Positions 17,722 to 24,307 of a stretch of 48,717 nt of DNA are shown piece after piece. Made by a program: the position numbers and the translations under genes. The stretch covers positions 1-48,717 of the forward strand of contig CACZGM010000004.1 in the NCBI GenBank assembly GCA_902780695.1. Reading direction: 5' to 3'. The notes beneath the pieces are model-generated. The model searched no databases, was not told where the DNA came from, and saw nothing but the letters and a program-made list of their open reading frames with translations. The first letter of the stretch is position 1. The number at the start of each line of letters is the position of its first letter. The DNA is from an uncultured Ruminococcus sp. (GTDB lineage Bacteria > Bacillota > Clostridia > Oscillospirales > Ruminococcaceae).

Positions 17722-18808
17722 TGAACAGATAGCGGCTTATGTTTTCGCCGCACGAGATGAATATATCAGAAAACAGGAAAAAAAGCGGTCTGTTCTGAAA
17801 ACAGCCCTGCCGCTTACTGCGGCGGCACTGACGCTGGTATCGCTGACCGTATTCGGGGCGATAATAAATATTAACGGAACCGATCGCAGCTTCACATCAA
17901 ATATGACCGTACAGGAGACAGTTGCGGCAACGGCAATACCGGAAACAGGTCCGGCAATATACCTCGACACATACACAGGTATGCAGGTTGGCTGGGACGA
18001 AATGCCGGCTTATGACAAATTCCGCAGCTTCACTCACGACGGAAAAGAGTACCACGGATTCAGGCATGAGGACGGCTCCGGCATCATTCCGGAAAACGCG
18101 GTCGATGAAAAGCTGTATGATGTCACTATGAGCACGATAGAGACCTTTTCGGAGAAGGAGTTCCGGATAAACGCGGAGGTTTTCTCTATAACCGATATAC
18201 AGCCAGATGCCGCAGTCGCGGTGAGATTTGAAGGAGAGGACGAATACTGCTCGTTCAGACGCGGAGACTACTGCCTTCCCGCAACTCTCGGAGAGCTTAC
18301 CGACGAGCTTGACCTTATGGATTCCATGTCATTTGGGAATATATGGATCCCCGAAAGAGGAATGGGAAACGCTTATTACACCTACGATCCGATACCGGTC
18401 AGCGCGGATCACGCTAAGCTTCTGATGCAGCTTTTTGAGGAATGCCGGGATATAAAATGCGAGAGCGACGATGATATTATGTTCTCCCGTCAGGTGTTCT
18501 CCGTTACCGCAGATGTCGAAAAGGCGGGAATAGCGAACAGGTATATCGGGTTCATGGAGGACGGGTACATGATAACTAATATCATGGAATACGCGTTCTG
18601 CTTCAATATCGGCACCGAGCGCGTGCAGCGGCTTGAGGAAGCGTTTAAGATAAGTGAACAGACGCCGCATATCCAGACCTTCCCCGAACCGCCGCAGACT
18701 ACCGCCGCCGATGATTACTACGGCGAAGAAACGAGCATCGGCACGGTCGTGATGCACACGCAGGACACTATGATAAGTCAGCCCGCGCCGCAGACTATTC
18801 CGGAATAA
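17711..18808 (+). CDS. Putative anti-sigma/sensor membrane protein, 365 aa
   Basis: The start at 17711 (MKTNEQIAAYVFAARDEYI) lies within the end of the sigma gene, with GAAAGGGCGG upstream; earlier in-frame starts would run deep inside the sigma gene. It has about 30 cytoplasmic residues (basic, RKQEKKRS), a TM at about 31-51 and an outer region of about 310 residues without a recognised fold. That region holds an acidic mid part (VRFEGEDEYCSFRRGDYCL) and a Pro/Thr-rich tail (PEPPQTTAADDYYGEE) that may be a wall-spanning extension. The pairing with the sigma is inferred from the 11-nt overlap. No clear terminator follows directly; the next hairpin is at 18936. Confidence 0.85.
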   Translation: MKTNEQIAAYVFAARDEYIRKQEKKRSVLKTALPLTAAALTLVSLTVFGAIININGTDRSFTSNMTVQETVAATAIPETGPAIYLDTYTGMQVGWDEMPAYDKFRSFTHDGKEYHGFRHEDGSGIIPENAVDEKLYDVTMSTIETFSEKEFRINAEVFSITDIQPDAAVAVRFEGEDEYCSFRRGDYCLPATLGELTDELDLMDSMSFGNIWIPERGMGNAYYTYDPIPVSADHAKLLMQLFEECRDIKCESDDDIMFSRQVFSVTADVEKAGIANRYIGFMEDGYMITNIMEYAFCFNIGTERVQRLEEAFKISEQTPHIQTFPEPPQTTAADDYYGEETSIGTVVMHTQDTMISQPAPQTIPE

Positions 18809-18865
18809 TATATGGTAATAATTGCCAAAGTTTATTGTGATATGTAACAAATTTCCAAAAATGGC

Positions 18866-18895
18866 GTAACATTTTGCCATTCATGTTCGTTTATA
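18866..18895 (+). promoter_or_regulatory. Orphan ECF-type promoter GTAAC-N17-CGTT
   Basis: GTAAC (18866-18870), 17 nt, CGTTTATATTA (from 18888), preceded by the A-rich tract AAATTTCCAAAAATGG typical of the other copies. No ORF follows. The transcript would run straight into two hairpins. Confidence 0.55.
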
Positions 18896-18935
18896 TTATT
18901 AGCACAAGATAATGTGCTGCTAAATACCCCTACAA

Positions 18936-18974
18936 CCAATACGCGCACAGGCTTCGGGCTTGTGCGCGTATTGG
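18936..18974 (+). terminator. 14-bp perfect hairpin, terminator-like
   Basis: CCAATACGCGCACA (18936-18949) pairs with TGTGCGCGTATTGG (18961-18974), loop GGCTTCGGGCT. The core matches the terminator at 17029-17054, but no T-run follows, so termination is uncertain. Confidence 0.55.
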
Positions 18975-19014
18975 AATCTAATGCATAATTCGATACAGCA
19001 AATAAACGACTCAA

Positions 19015-19109
19015 GCGCACGGGTCATCTGATCCATGCGCTTTATAGTTAAAGTAACCAATACATTCTTTAAAAGCTTGTACACTTTTCACGAATTCCAA
19101 AAAAATGCC
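19015..19109. repeat. Repeat R1, copy 1
   Basis: About 95 nt nearly identical to 28555-28649, without gaps. It starts with a hairpin (GCGCA...TGCGC, one C-A mismatch) and continues through TTTATAGTTAAAGT and TACACTTTTCACGAATT. In the other copy it leads into an ECF promoter; here it does not. Confidence 0.9.
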
Positions 19110-19326
19110 TTAAAGCAAAATTCCTTCAGCCATGTCTATAACGAAAGACTGACTATTATGCGAAATATCCCCACCACATGTGCTTCCGTTATATTACTTG
19201 CGAATACGGACTATAATGGAACCGTCATTCCGATGAATAGCAATATAATAAAAAGTACAATATTTTTCTGATAATACGCAAGTTTTGGATTTGATTTGCG
19301 AGTGTATAGACAAAGGAGTGGAAATA

Positions 19327-19584
19327 ATGACAATCAAAAAATATAAAAAGATATGCTTGTTGATAGGTATTGTCATTATCATACTGTTGTTTCCATTCAG
19401 CTATCATCTCAGAGATGGTGGCACAGTCGTTTACGAGCCCATAACCAAAATATACAGAATATATAAAATGCACGCATTAACAGCCGGTCCGGACAGGCTA
19501 TACGGTGACTTTTATATCGGGACTGTTATTTACATTTTCGATCAAGAAGTGTATAATGATGTTAGTGTTGCCAACAGAGAGTGA
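19327..19584 (+). CDS. Small single-TM membrane protein (LRDGGTVVYE family)
   Basis: 85 residues from the ATG at 19327, with AAAGGAGTG upstream. It has a basic start (MTIKKYKK), one TM (about 9-26) and an outer part with LRDGGTVVYEPITKIYRIYK, then GTVIYIFDQEVYNDV. I recall many short Firmicute proteins with a YKDGGTVEYKA...LYKVTK...GxxIEILGxEVYNN pattern and no known function; this matches that plan. It ends 11 nt before the sigma at 19596 and is probably first in a three-gene operon with that sigma and its membrane partner, which is unusual among the pairs here. Role unknown. Confidence 0.75.
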   Translation: MTIKKYKKICLLIGIVIIILLFPFSYHLRDGGTVVYEPITKIYRIYKMHALTAGPDRLYGDFYIGTVIYIFDQEVYNDVSVANRE

Positions 19585-19595
19585 CGGAGGACAAA

Positions 19596-20153
19596 ATGGA
19601 CGATGCAGGGATAATAGAGCTGTACTTCAGCCGTGACGAAAATGCGATAAAGGAGACTGACAAGAAGTATGGTGTGTATTGTACAACAATAGCAATGGGT
19701 TTGCTGCATCTCAGGGAGGACGCCCAAGAGTGTGTCAATGATACATATTTGTCAGCATGGAATCAAATACCGCCGTTTGTTCCGGAATGCCTGCGTACTT
19801 TTCTTGGGAGACTCACCCGTAATATCGCAATATGCAGATATAGGAGAAACAATGCGATGAAGCGCCGCGACAGTCTGGATATACCATTTTCTGAGTTGGA
19901 GGAGTGTCTGCCCTCTGACAGGAATGTTGAACAAACTTTTGACGCAAAACAGCTTGGAAGATATATCAGTGAATGGCTGGACGGGCTTGCAGAACAAGAC
20001 AGAATGATATTTGTGAGAAGATATTGGTTAGGAGATAAGGCTGTTGTGCTTGCTAAGATGACGGGAATGACGGAGTCGGGAATGTCTCGTAAACTCACGA
20101 TACTGAGAAATGATCTGCGCAAATATCTTACTAAAAAGGGGGAGAATATATGA
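19596..20153 (+). CDS. ECF-type RNA polymerase sigma factor (ELYF group)
   Basis: 185 residues from the ATG at 19596, preceded by CGGAGG; a GTG at 19581 is possible but less likely. It belongs to the same group as 8321 and 11128: DAGIIELYFSRDENAI, KETDKKYG, EDAQECVNDTYLSAW and IPPFVPECLRTFLGRLTRN. Region 4 (LAEQDRMIFVRRYWL, then LAKMTGMTESGMSRKL) is more diverged. The gene is AT-richer than its relatives. The stop overlaps the partner start as ATGA (20150-20153). Confidence 0.92.
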   Translation: MDDAGIIELYFSRDENAIKETDKKYGVYCTTIAMGLLHLREDAQECVNDTYLSAWNQIPPFVPECLRTFLGRLTRNIAICRYRRNNAMKRRDSLDIPFSELEECLPSDRNVEQTFDAKQLGRYISEWLDGLAEQDRMIFVRRYWLGDKAVVLAKMTGMTESGMSRKLTILRNDLRKYLTKKGENI

Positions 20154-21502
20154 ACGAAAGAGCATTGTTGATGTTTGATGCGATCACAGAAATACGCGAT
20201 GATATAATCGAGAAAGCAACTGATTATAAATTTAAAAAATCTCCTATGCGGTTTCTCAGGTCGATAAGTATAGCCGCAAGTATATGTTTTGTGCTGGGGG
20301 CTGCTATATTATCCGCGAACTTATTATCAGGGACAAAAGACATACGAACTTCAAATTACCCACAGGCGAATACTGAGACAATGATCAGTACAGCCTCAAC
20401 TCAGGTCTCGGAAGAAGAATTATTACCATCAGTAACGGAAATATCACAAATTACTACGGACATGAATGTCACGACATCAAAAGAAATAGTACCTCAAACA
20501 TCAGGCACCGATACGGTAAGTGAAATTATAACCGAGACAACATCAGAAACAACTGCCACAGAGACAAAGACTGCAATAACAAGTCAGACATCAGATTCCG
20601 ATACTGCGAGCAGTGTTACAACTGCAGCAACAACAGAAACAACTTCTACTGATACAACGGCAGACACAACCGCTGAATCCGAGGGAGATGTAATAGTTGA
20701 CTCCGGTGCAGACTCTTGCTATATCCTGATGAGCTTCGATGATGTAGTCAAAGCCAGTTATTCTATTGCTGTAGTACGCTGTGATGCTGTACTGCCCGAC
20801 GTGGAAGGAATGAACGACGAAACAGGTGCGTATGCAGTGACCACTGATGAAATCTTGCTCGGAAATGATCTGCCGGAAAACTTTATTATCAGAAATATTA
20901 GCAGCAGTGATCTTATTCTTGAAGAGGGCGAGTGCTATGTAGTGTTCCTCGGACGGTCGAGCTCCGTATTCTATGATGAAGATAGGTATTATATAGACTG
21001 TCGCACTTTTATGCTACTGAACGATGATGGTTTCATTGAGAAAACTATGTCACAGGGTTCGGAAACTGACATCGGAATATACTCGCTCAGCGAACTAAGA
21101 CAGTATTTCTCCGATAATAATCTGCACGCGAAGGCTAATGAAGGTATCAAATACACAACATCTTCCGATATCAAAGATGTCGTGAATGAATCTGAGTATG
21201 TTCTGGAGGTCAGAATAAAGGAAATACAAATAGATTTTGTACCTGATCGCACAACATATACAGTTGAGATTATAAACAAGTATAAATATATGAACGAGAT
21301 CACACCCGACAGTATTGGAAATCTGACAATAACAGTTCCTAAAAGTCTTTGCGCGGTCGGTAACAACTATGTTGTTTTAGTTAACAGTTTAGGCTCGGGT
21401 TCAGGCAGCTTTGTTGTTTCTTCACGCAAACTGAGCGTATTTCCTGCCGACAGCCCTGAGGCACAAGAGATCATAGAAATTGTAAAAAATCAAGAACAGT
21501 AA
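20150..21502 (+). CDS. Putative anti-sigma/sensor with Thr-rich stalk and two related beta domains
   Basis: 450 residues: a cytoplasmic N-terminus (about 1-36), a TM at about 38-58, then a stalk of about 120 residues strongly rich in Thr, Ser and Glu (about 70-185). Two related outer units follow. One starts SFDDVVKASYSIAVVRC and has TTDEILLGNDLP and LEEGECYVVFLG; the other starts DIKDVVNESEYVLEVRI and has YTVEIINKYKYMNEI and CAVGNNYVVLVNS. Each looks like a beta-barrel with a conserved GExYVVFL/GNNYVVLV end, suggesting internal duplication. It overlaps the sigma gene by 4 nt. A terminator follows at 21544. Confidence 0.87.
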   Translation: MNERALLMFDAITEIRDDIIEKATDYKFKKSPMRFLRSISIAASICFVLGAAILSANLLSGTKDIRTSNYPQANTETMISTASTQVSEEELLPSVTEISQITTDMNVTTSKEIVPQTSGTDTVSEIITETTSETTATETKTAITSQTSDSDTASSVTTAATTETTSTDTTADTTAESEGDVIVDSGADSCYILMSFDDVVKASYSIAVVRCDAVLPDVEGMNDETGAYAVTTDEILLGNDLPENFIIRNISSSDLILEEGECYVVFLGRSSSVFYDEDRYYIDCRTFMLLNDDGFIEKTMSQGSETDIGIYSLSELRQYFSDNNLHAKANEGIKYTTSSDIKDVVNESEYVLEVRIKEIQIDFVPDRTTYTVEIINKYKYMNEITPDSIGNLTITVPKSLCAVGNNYVVLVNSLGSGSGSFVVSSRKLSVFPADSPEAQEIIEIVKNQEQ

Positions 21503-21543
21503 AGCAACAATCGGCTGCAATCAGCTGATATAGTAAACAACCG

Positions 21544-21577
21544 AGGACAGGTGTATAATTCGCCTGTCCTTGTTTTA
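21544..21577 (+). terminator. Rho-independent terminator after 20150-21502
   Basis: AGGACAGG (21544-21551) pairs with CCTGTCCT (21563-21570), 8 bp with an 11-nt loop, followed by TGTTTTATT. Confidence 0.8.
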
Positions 21578-21694
21578 TTGACCCGCCTCGTTTCAATGTC
21601 TTTTTATTTCTTACTGCCGAAGTTTAGTTTTATATTTATCGATGCGAACATTCTATATATTTTTACGCCGCACATCCTTGCATGAAAAAACGCA

Positions 21695-21785
21695 TTGAAA
21701 TCCGGAAAGATATCTGCTATAATATTTTCAGAAAAAATCTTGAAAAAAGTGTTCGGTTTACGTCCGAAATATTGACTATATTAGT
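21695..21785 (+). promoter_or_regulatory. Sigma-operon-type tandem promoter with no intact gene
   Basis: P1 is TTGAAA (21695-21700), 17 nt, TATAAT (21718-21723). TTTTCAGAAAAAATCTTGAAA and GTGTTCGG follow, then GACTATATTAG near 21774. The arrangement and much of the sequence match the promoter of the 8881 sigma gene, but only a seven-codon sigma remnant follows. Confidence 0.55.
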
Positions 21786-21810
21786 AGAGGGTATTATATG
21801 GAAGGGCAAA

Positions 21811-21843
21811 ATGACTGACGAAAAGATAATAAAACCAATATAA
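21811..21843 (+). pseudogene. Seven-codon remnant of an ELYF-group sigma gene
   Basis: The ATG at 21811 reads MTDEKII and then KPI and a stop. The first seven residues match the start of the sigma at 8881 (MNDEKIIELYF), and the upstream 90 nt also match its promoter. Nothing sigma-like follows in any frame. This is best read as a deletion scar; a very short real peptide cannot be ruled out. A 14-bp hairpin closes the unit five nt later. Confidence 0.55.
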
Positions 21844-21847
21844 GAAA

Positions 21848-21892
21848 TGAACTGCCCCGATTTGTGCATACAGCTCAGATCGGGGCAGTTCA
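21848..21892 (+). terminator. 14-bp perfect hairpin between converging units
   Basis: TGAACTGCCCCGAT (21848-21861) pairs perfectly with ATCGGGGCAGTTCA (21879-21892), with a 17-nt loop. It follows the sigma remnant and lies about 95 nt beyond the stop of the converging gene at 21988. It is T-rich on neither side, so it may be a weak bidirectional terminator. Confidence 0.55.
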
Positions 21893-21987
21893 GATTCTAT
21901 AATAAAATTCAGTTTTTACAGACAGTATCCTACTCCATTATCGGCGGGTGATTTTCGTCTGCGTTGGTAAATCATCTAATGTGTAAA

Positions 21988-23121
21988 CTATTCTATTATC
22001 ATCGAATCGTCAAGCTCTATGGTGCAGTCGCCGATCTGTACCGAAGCTATGTCAAACGTGTCTATGAGATAATTCTTCTGAAATGCCTGCCATGATATAT
22101 AAAAACTACCGTCATCGTTTATTCTGTATTCATTTCCGACAGCTTTTGCATTCTGTTCTATTACAGTTCCGTCATTCATAGTGATAAAAACTGGTGGAAA
22201 GGCTGGGTGTATGCTCTGGAGGTCTTTATATCTTGAATCAAGATTGAAGTCATAGTCAAGCAAGACACCGAGCGGCGAAAAGGTGATGTTTTTAATATGT
22301 GATTTTCCGCAGCTGCCGAGCATGGTATCTGTCTCAATATTATACGTCCTGCAAAGGTCACTGACATCAGGCAGATCTACTGTAAATTCTCCGCACATCG
22401 GATAGCTTGAGAAACCTGCACTATTGGTATAAGCATAACCAACGACAACAATTATTTTTTTCACATTGTGTTCTGCGGTAAACGAGGTATAGCGTGTTCC
22501 GGATATGCTGTTTTTTCCGATAGCATTTTCATCAGTACCGCCTACACCACCGTGTTTTGACAGCTCATTACGATTTTCGTCCAAAAGGGTATAGTTGAAT
22601 ACATTCCATGCGTTGCCCTGTTCCACAACATCGGAAAAACAACCGTTATTACTGGTAACGGTGGATCTTATTCCGATTACATTTCCGTCATATAAAATCC
22701 CGTGAACTGTAAGAGTGTGTTCATCAGCTTCAAATGTTTTTTCAACAGGTATCGTGACTCTGTCAATCAACTCAAACTCCTTTGCAGTGAATTCATGATA
22801 AATTCCTATCTCTTCGGGATATTGTACTGCTTCACCGTACAAGAAAGGCTCAACCTCATTTCCTGCTTTAAACGCATTTGCAACTTCAGAAGCATTCTTC
22901 CTTTCCCGCGTATAATCACTTACCAGCAGCGACTTGAAATCCCAGTTGCAGGCGGCTCCCACCGACACAACGAGTATGCTCATAGCCGCTGCAATAAAAA
23001 CAGGTATTGCTACAGCTTTATTGATACGCCTTTTTGTTGTTCCGGTGCTTGCGGCAGCTATGACGCTCTCTGCCGTAACGCTTGTGTGCAGTCTGTCAAA
23101 CTGATCTTTGTATATACTCAT
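21988..23121 (-). CDS. Putative anti-sigma/sensor protein, DUF4179-like (paralogue of 15909-17021)
   Basis: 377 residues from the ATG at 23121, chosen because GGAGG stands 7 nt upstream; an ATG at 23139 overlapping the sigma stop is the alternative. The cytoplasmic part (MSIYKDQFDRLHTS) is followed by a TM (about 37-56), the box NWDFKSLLVSDY, an outer domain (LTVHGILYDGNVIGIRSTV, FSPLGVLLDYDFNL) and the tail FDIASVQIGDCTIEL. The ends match the 15909 protein nearly residue for residue, while the central 200 residues are strongly diverged. It lies in inverted orientation to that paralogue. It should bind the sigma encoded just upstream. Confidence 0.88.
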   Translation of the reverse strand: MSIYKDQFDRLHTSVTAESVIAAASTGTTKRRINKAVAIPVFIAAAMSILVVSVGAACNWDFKSLLVSDYTRERKNASEVANAFKAGNEVEPFLYGEAVQYPEEIGIYHEFTAKEFELIDRVTIPVEKTFEADEHTLTVHGILYDGNVIGIRSTVTSNNGCFSDVVEQGNAWNVFNYTLLDENRNELSKHGGVGGTDENAIGKNSISGTRYTSFTAEHNVKKIIVVVGYAYTNSAGFSSYPMCGEFTVDLPDVSDLCRTYNIETDTMLGSCGKSHIKNITFSPLGVLLDYDFNLDSRYKDLQSIHPAFPPVFITMNDGTVIEQNAKAVGNEYRINDDGSFYISWQAFQKNYLIDTFDIASVQIGDCTIELDDSMIIE

Positions 23122-23135
23122 ATCAATTCCTCCGT

Positions 23136-23603
23136 TCATTCAAGGTATTTTTTCAGCATTTCGCGCCCCCGCTGTAACCGCGAAGTGATCGCAGACGTAC
23201 TCAGATGCAGAATACCGGCGATCTGACCTGCTGTAAAGCCCTCGTAATAGTAAAGATGAATGACCTCCCGATAGATCGGGCGCAGTTTTTGCAGAGCCTC
23301 CCGAAGCGAGAGCAGTTCGTCGTTGTCGCTGTATTCCTTGACAGGTTCGTTCTCCGACAGTTCTGACCTACGGCTGTGCCACCAGAATTTTGTGTGGTTG
23401 TGGCAGCAGTTTATTGTGACCCGTATAAGCCATGCTTTTTTGCTCTCTTCGCGCTCAAAGTCCTTGCCGAGACGGTAATACTTTATGAAGGTCTCCTGCA
23501 CGATATCATCACATACGGACATATTTCCTGTGCAGCTGTACGCAAGACGGAACAACATATCGCCGTATTTGTTTACATCTACGGTAAATTCAGCATCATT
23601 CAC
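23136..23603 (-). CDS. ECF-type RNA polymerase sigma factor (paralogue of 15426-15893)
   Basis: 155 residues, with the start at 23603 preceded by AGAGGTGGTAAAGTG. Region 2: MLFRLAYSCTGNMSVCDDI, QETFIKYY and AWLIRVTINCCHNH. Region 4: LRPIYREVIHLYYYEGFTA, then GQIAGILHLSTSAITSRLQR. It has the same length and layout as the 15426 sigma and the same promoter and palindrome. Its linker is different (WWHSRRSELSENEPVKE). Whether the two sigmas cross-talk at each other's promoters is open. Confidence 0.93.
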   Translation of the reverse strand: MNDAEFTVDVNKYGDMLFRLAYSCTGNMSVCDDIVQETFIKYYRLGKDFEREESKKAWLIRVTINCCHNHTKFWWHSRRSELSENEPVKEYSDNDELLSLREALQKLRPIYREVIHLYYYEGFTAGQIAGILHLSTSAITSRLQRGREMLKKYLE

Positions 23604-23624
23604 TTTACCACCTCTTTTCGTATT

Positions 23625-23729
23625 GAACGCGTTCTAAATATAAAACAATTGCGAGGGGTGTTTTGTCGCAAGTATTTTTAGAAAAATAAGATTTATATGA
23701 ATTATAACATACGCCTTGATCTGTTTCAA
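23625..23729 (-). promoter_or_regulatory. Tandem promoter and palindrome for the 23603 sigma operon
   Basis: Minus strand. P1 is TTGAAA (23729-23724), 17 nt, TATAAT (23706-23701). P2 is GACAAAA (23667-23661), 14 nt, GTTTTATAT (23646-23638), then the perfect palindrome GAACGCGTTC (23634-23625). Boxes and spacing are the same as at 15361-15403. Confidence 0.65.
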
Positions 23730-23739
23730 CCCCGTATCG

Positions 23740-23768
23740 TTGACAACTCTCCATGTATATGCGATAAT
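23740..23768 (+). promoter_or_regulatory. Sigma-A-type promoter TTGACA-N17-GATAAT, no adjacent gene
   Basis: TTGACA (23740-23745), 17 nt, GATAAT (23763-23768), then AATTCAGAAAAAATTTTGATT. The same string, with a few changes, stands at 38364-38411 before the 38480 sigma operon. Here it lies about 160 nt before the BlaI-type gene, which has its own promoter, so it may be a relic. Confidence 0.45.
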
Positions 23769-23854
23769 AATTCAGAAAAAATTTTGATTTTATCTCATTT
23801 TTTTAAAGCGGTTTTTAGACGCCCCATTATTTTTGGGAAAATACCTATATGCTA

Positions 23855-23903
23855 TTGACATTTGCTACACGATGTAGTATAATATAGTTACTACACAGTG
23901 TAG
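23855..23903 (+). promoter_or_regulatory. Promoter with two BlaI-type operators
   Basis: The promoter is TTGACA (23855-23860), 17 nt, TATAAT (23878-23883). Two dyads CTACA-N3-TGTAG sit at 23865-23877 (filling the spacer) and 23891-23903 (over the expected start site), 26 bp centre to centre. TACA/TGTA dyads are the known operator type of BlaI/MecI repressors, so the repressor gene at 23926 is almost certainly autorepressed here. Confidence 0.88.
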
Positions 23904-23925
23904 CATTTGCAAATGAGGTGATAAT

Positions 23926-24297
23926 ATGGATATTCAGACATTATCGGATTCCGAGCTTGAAGTGATGAACGCTATATGGGACAAGGGTGCGCCTGTATCG
24001 GTTTCGGAGCTTCTCAAATATTTTTCAGATACAAAGGGGTGGAAAACAACAACAATAGCAACATTTGGAGTAAGGCTGATAAAAAAGGGGTTTTTATCCG
24101 TAGAGAAAATAAAGAATATAAAATACTACACGCCGCTTATATCTCGTGAACGCTATGACAGCTCACTTGCACGGAAATTCATTGATACCGCCTACAAAGG
24201 TTCGGCAATGAATATGTTTGTGTCACTCTGGGACGGCAAGGAGATCACACGCGAGGAGATCGACGAGATACGCAAGTGGATAGACGATTTGAAATGA
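23926..24297 (+). CDS. BlaI/MecI-family transcriptional repressor
   Basis: 123 residues, the usual family length, with an AAATGAGGTG ribosome site. Features are the family start (LSDSELEVMNAIWDKGAPVSV), a winged helix with TTIATFGVRLIKKGFL, the wing (YYTPLISRERY) and a C-terminal dimer region (MFVSLWDGKEITREEIDEIRKW). In the family, the dimer blocks transcription until a partner membrane peptidase triggers its cleavage. The partner gene follows 10 nt later, and two operators lie in its own promoter. The target could be this operon alone or other genes elsewhere; no further operator dyad of this type was noticed in the window. Confidence 0.93.
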   Translation: MDIQTLSDSELEVMNAIWDKGAPVSVSELLKYFSDTKGWKTTTIATFGVRLIKKGFLSVEKIKNIKYYTPLISRERYDSSLARKFIDTAYKGSAMNMFVSLWDGKEITREEIDEIRKWIDDLK

Positions 24298-24307
24298 GGT
24301 GTGCGGA

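Larger units (their letters stand above)
18809..19326 (+). other. 518-bp non-coding interval with orphan promoter, hairpins and repeat R1
   Basis: No supported gene. It holds an ECF-type promoter (18866-18890), a small hairpin AGCACA/TGTGCT (18901-18918), a 14-bp hairpin (18936-18974), and repeat R1 (19015-19109) that includes another hairpin. A possible weak promoter for the 19327 operon (TTATAT, 17 nt, TATAAT at 19212-19217) lies near the end. Confidence 0.6.

Noticed and set aside
19035-19271. 78-codon open frame before the 19327 gene
   Set aside because: It begins inside repeat R1, has no ribosome site and no recognisable protein pattern.
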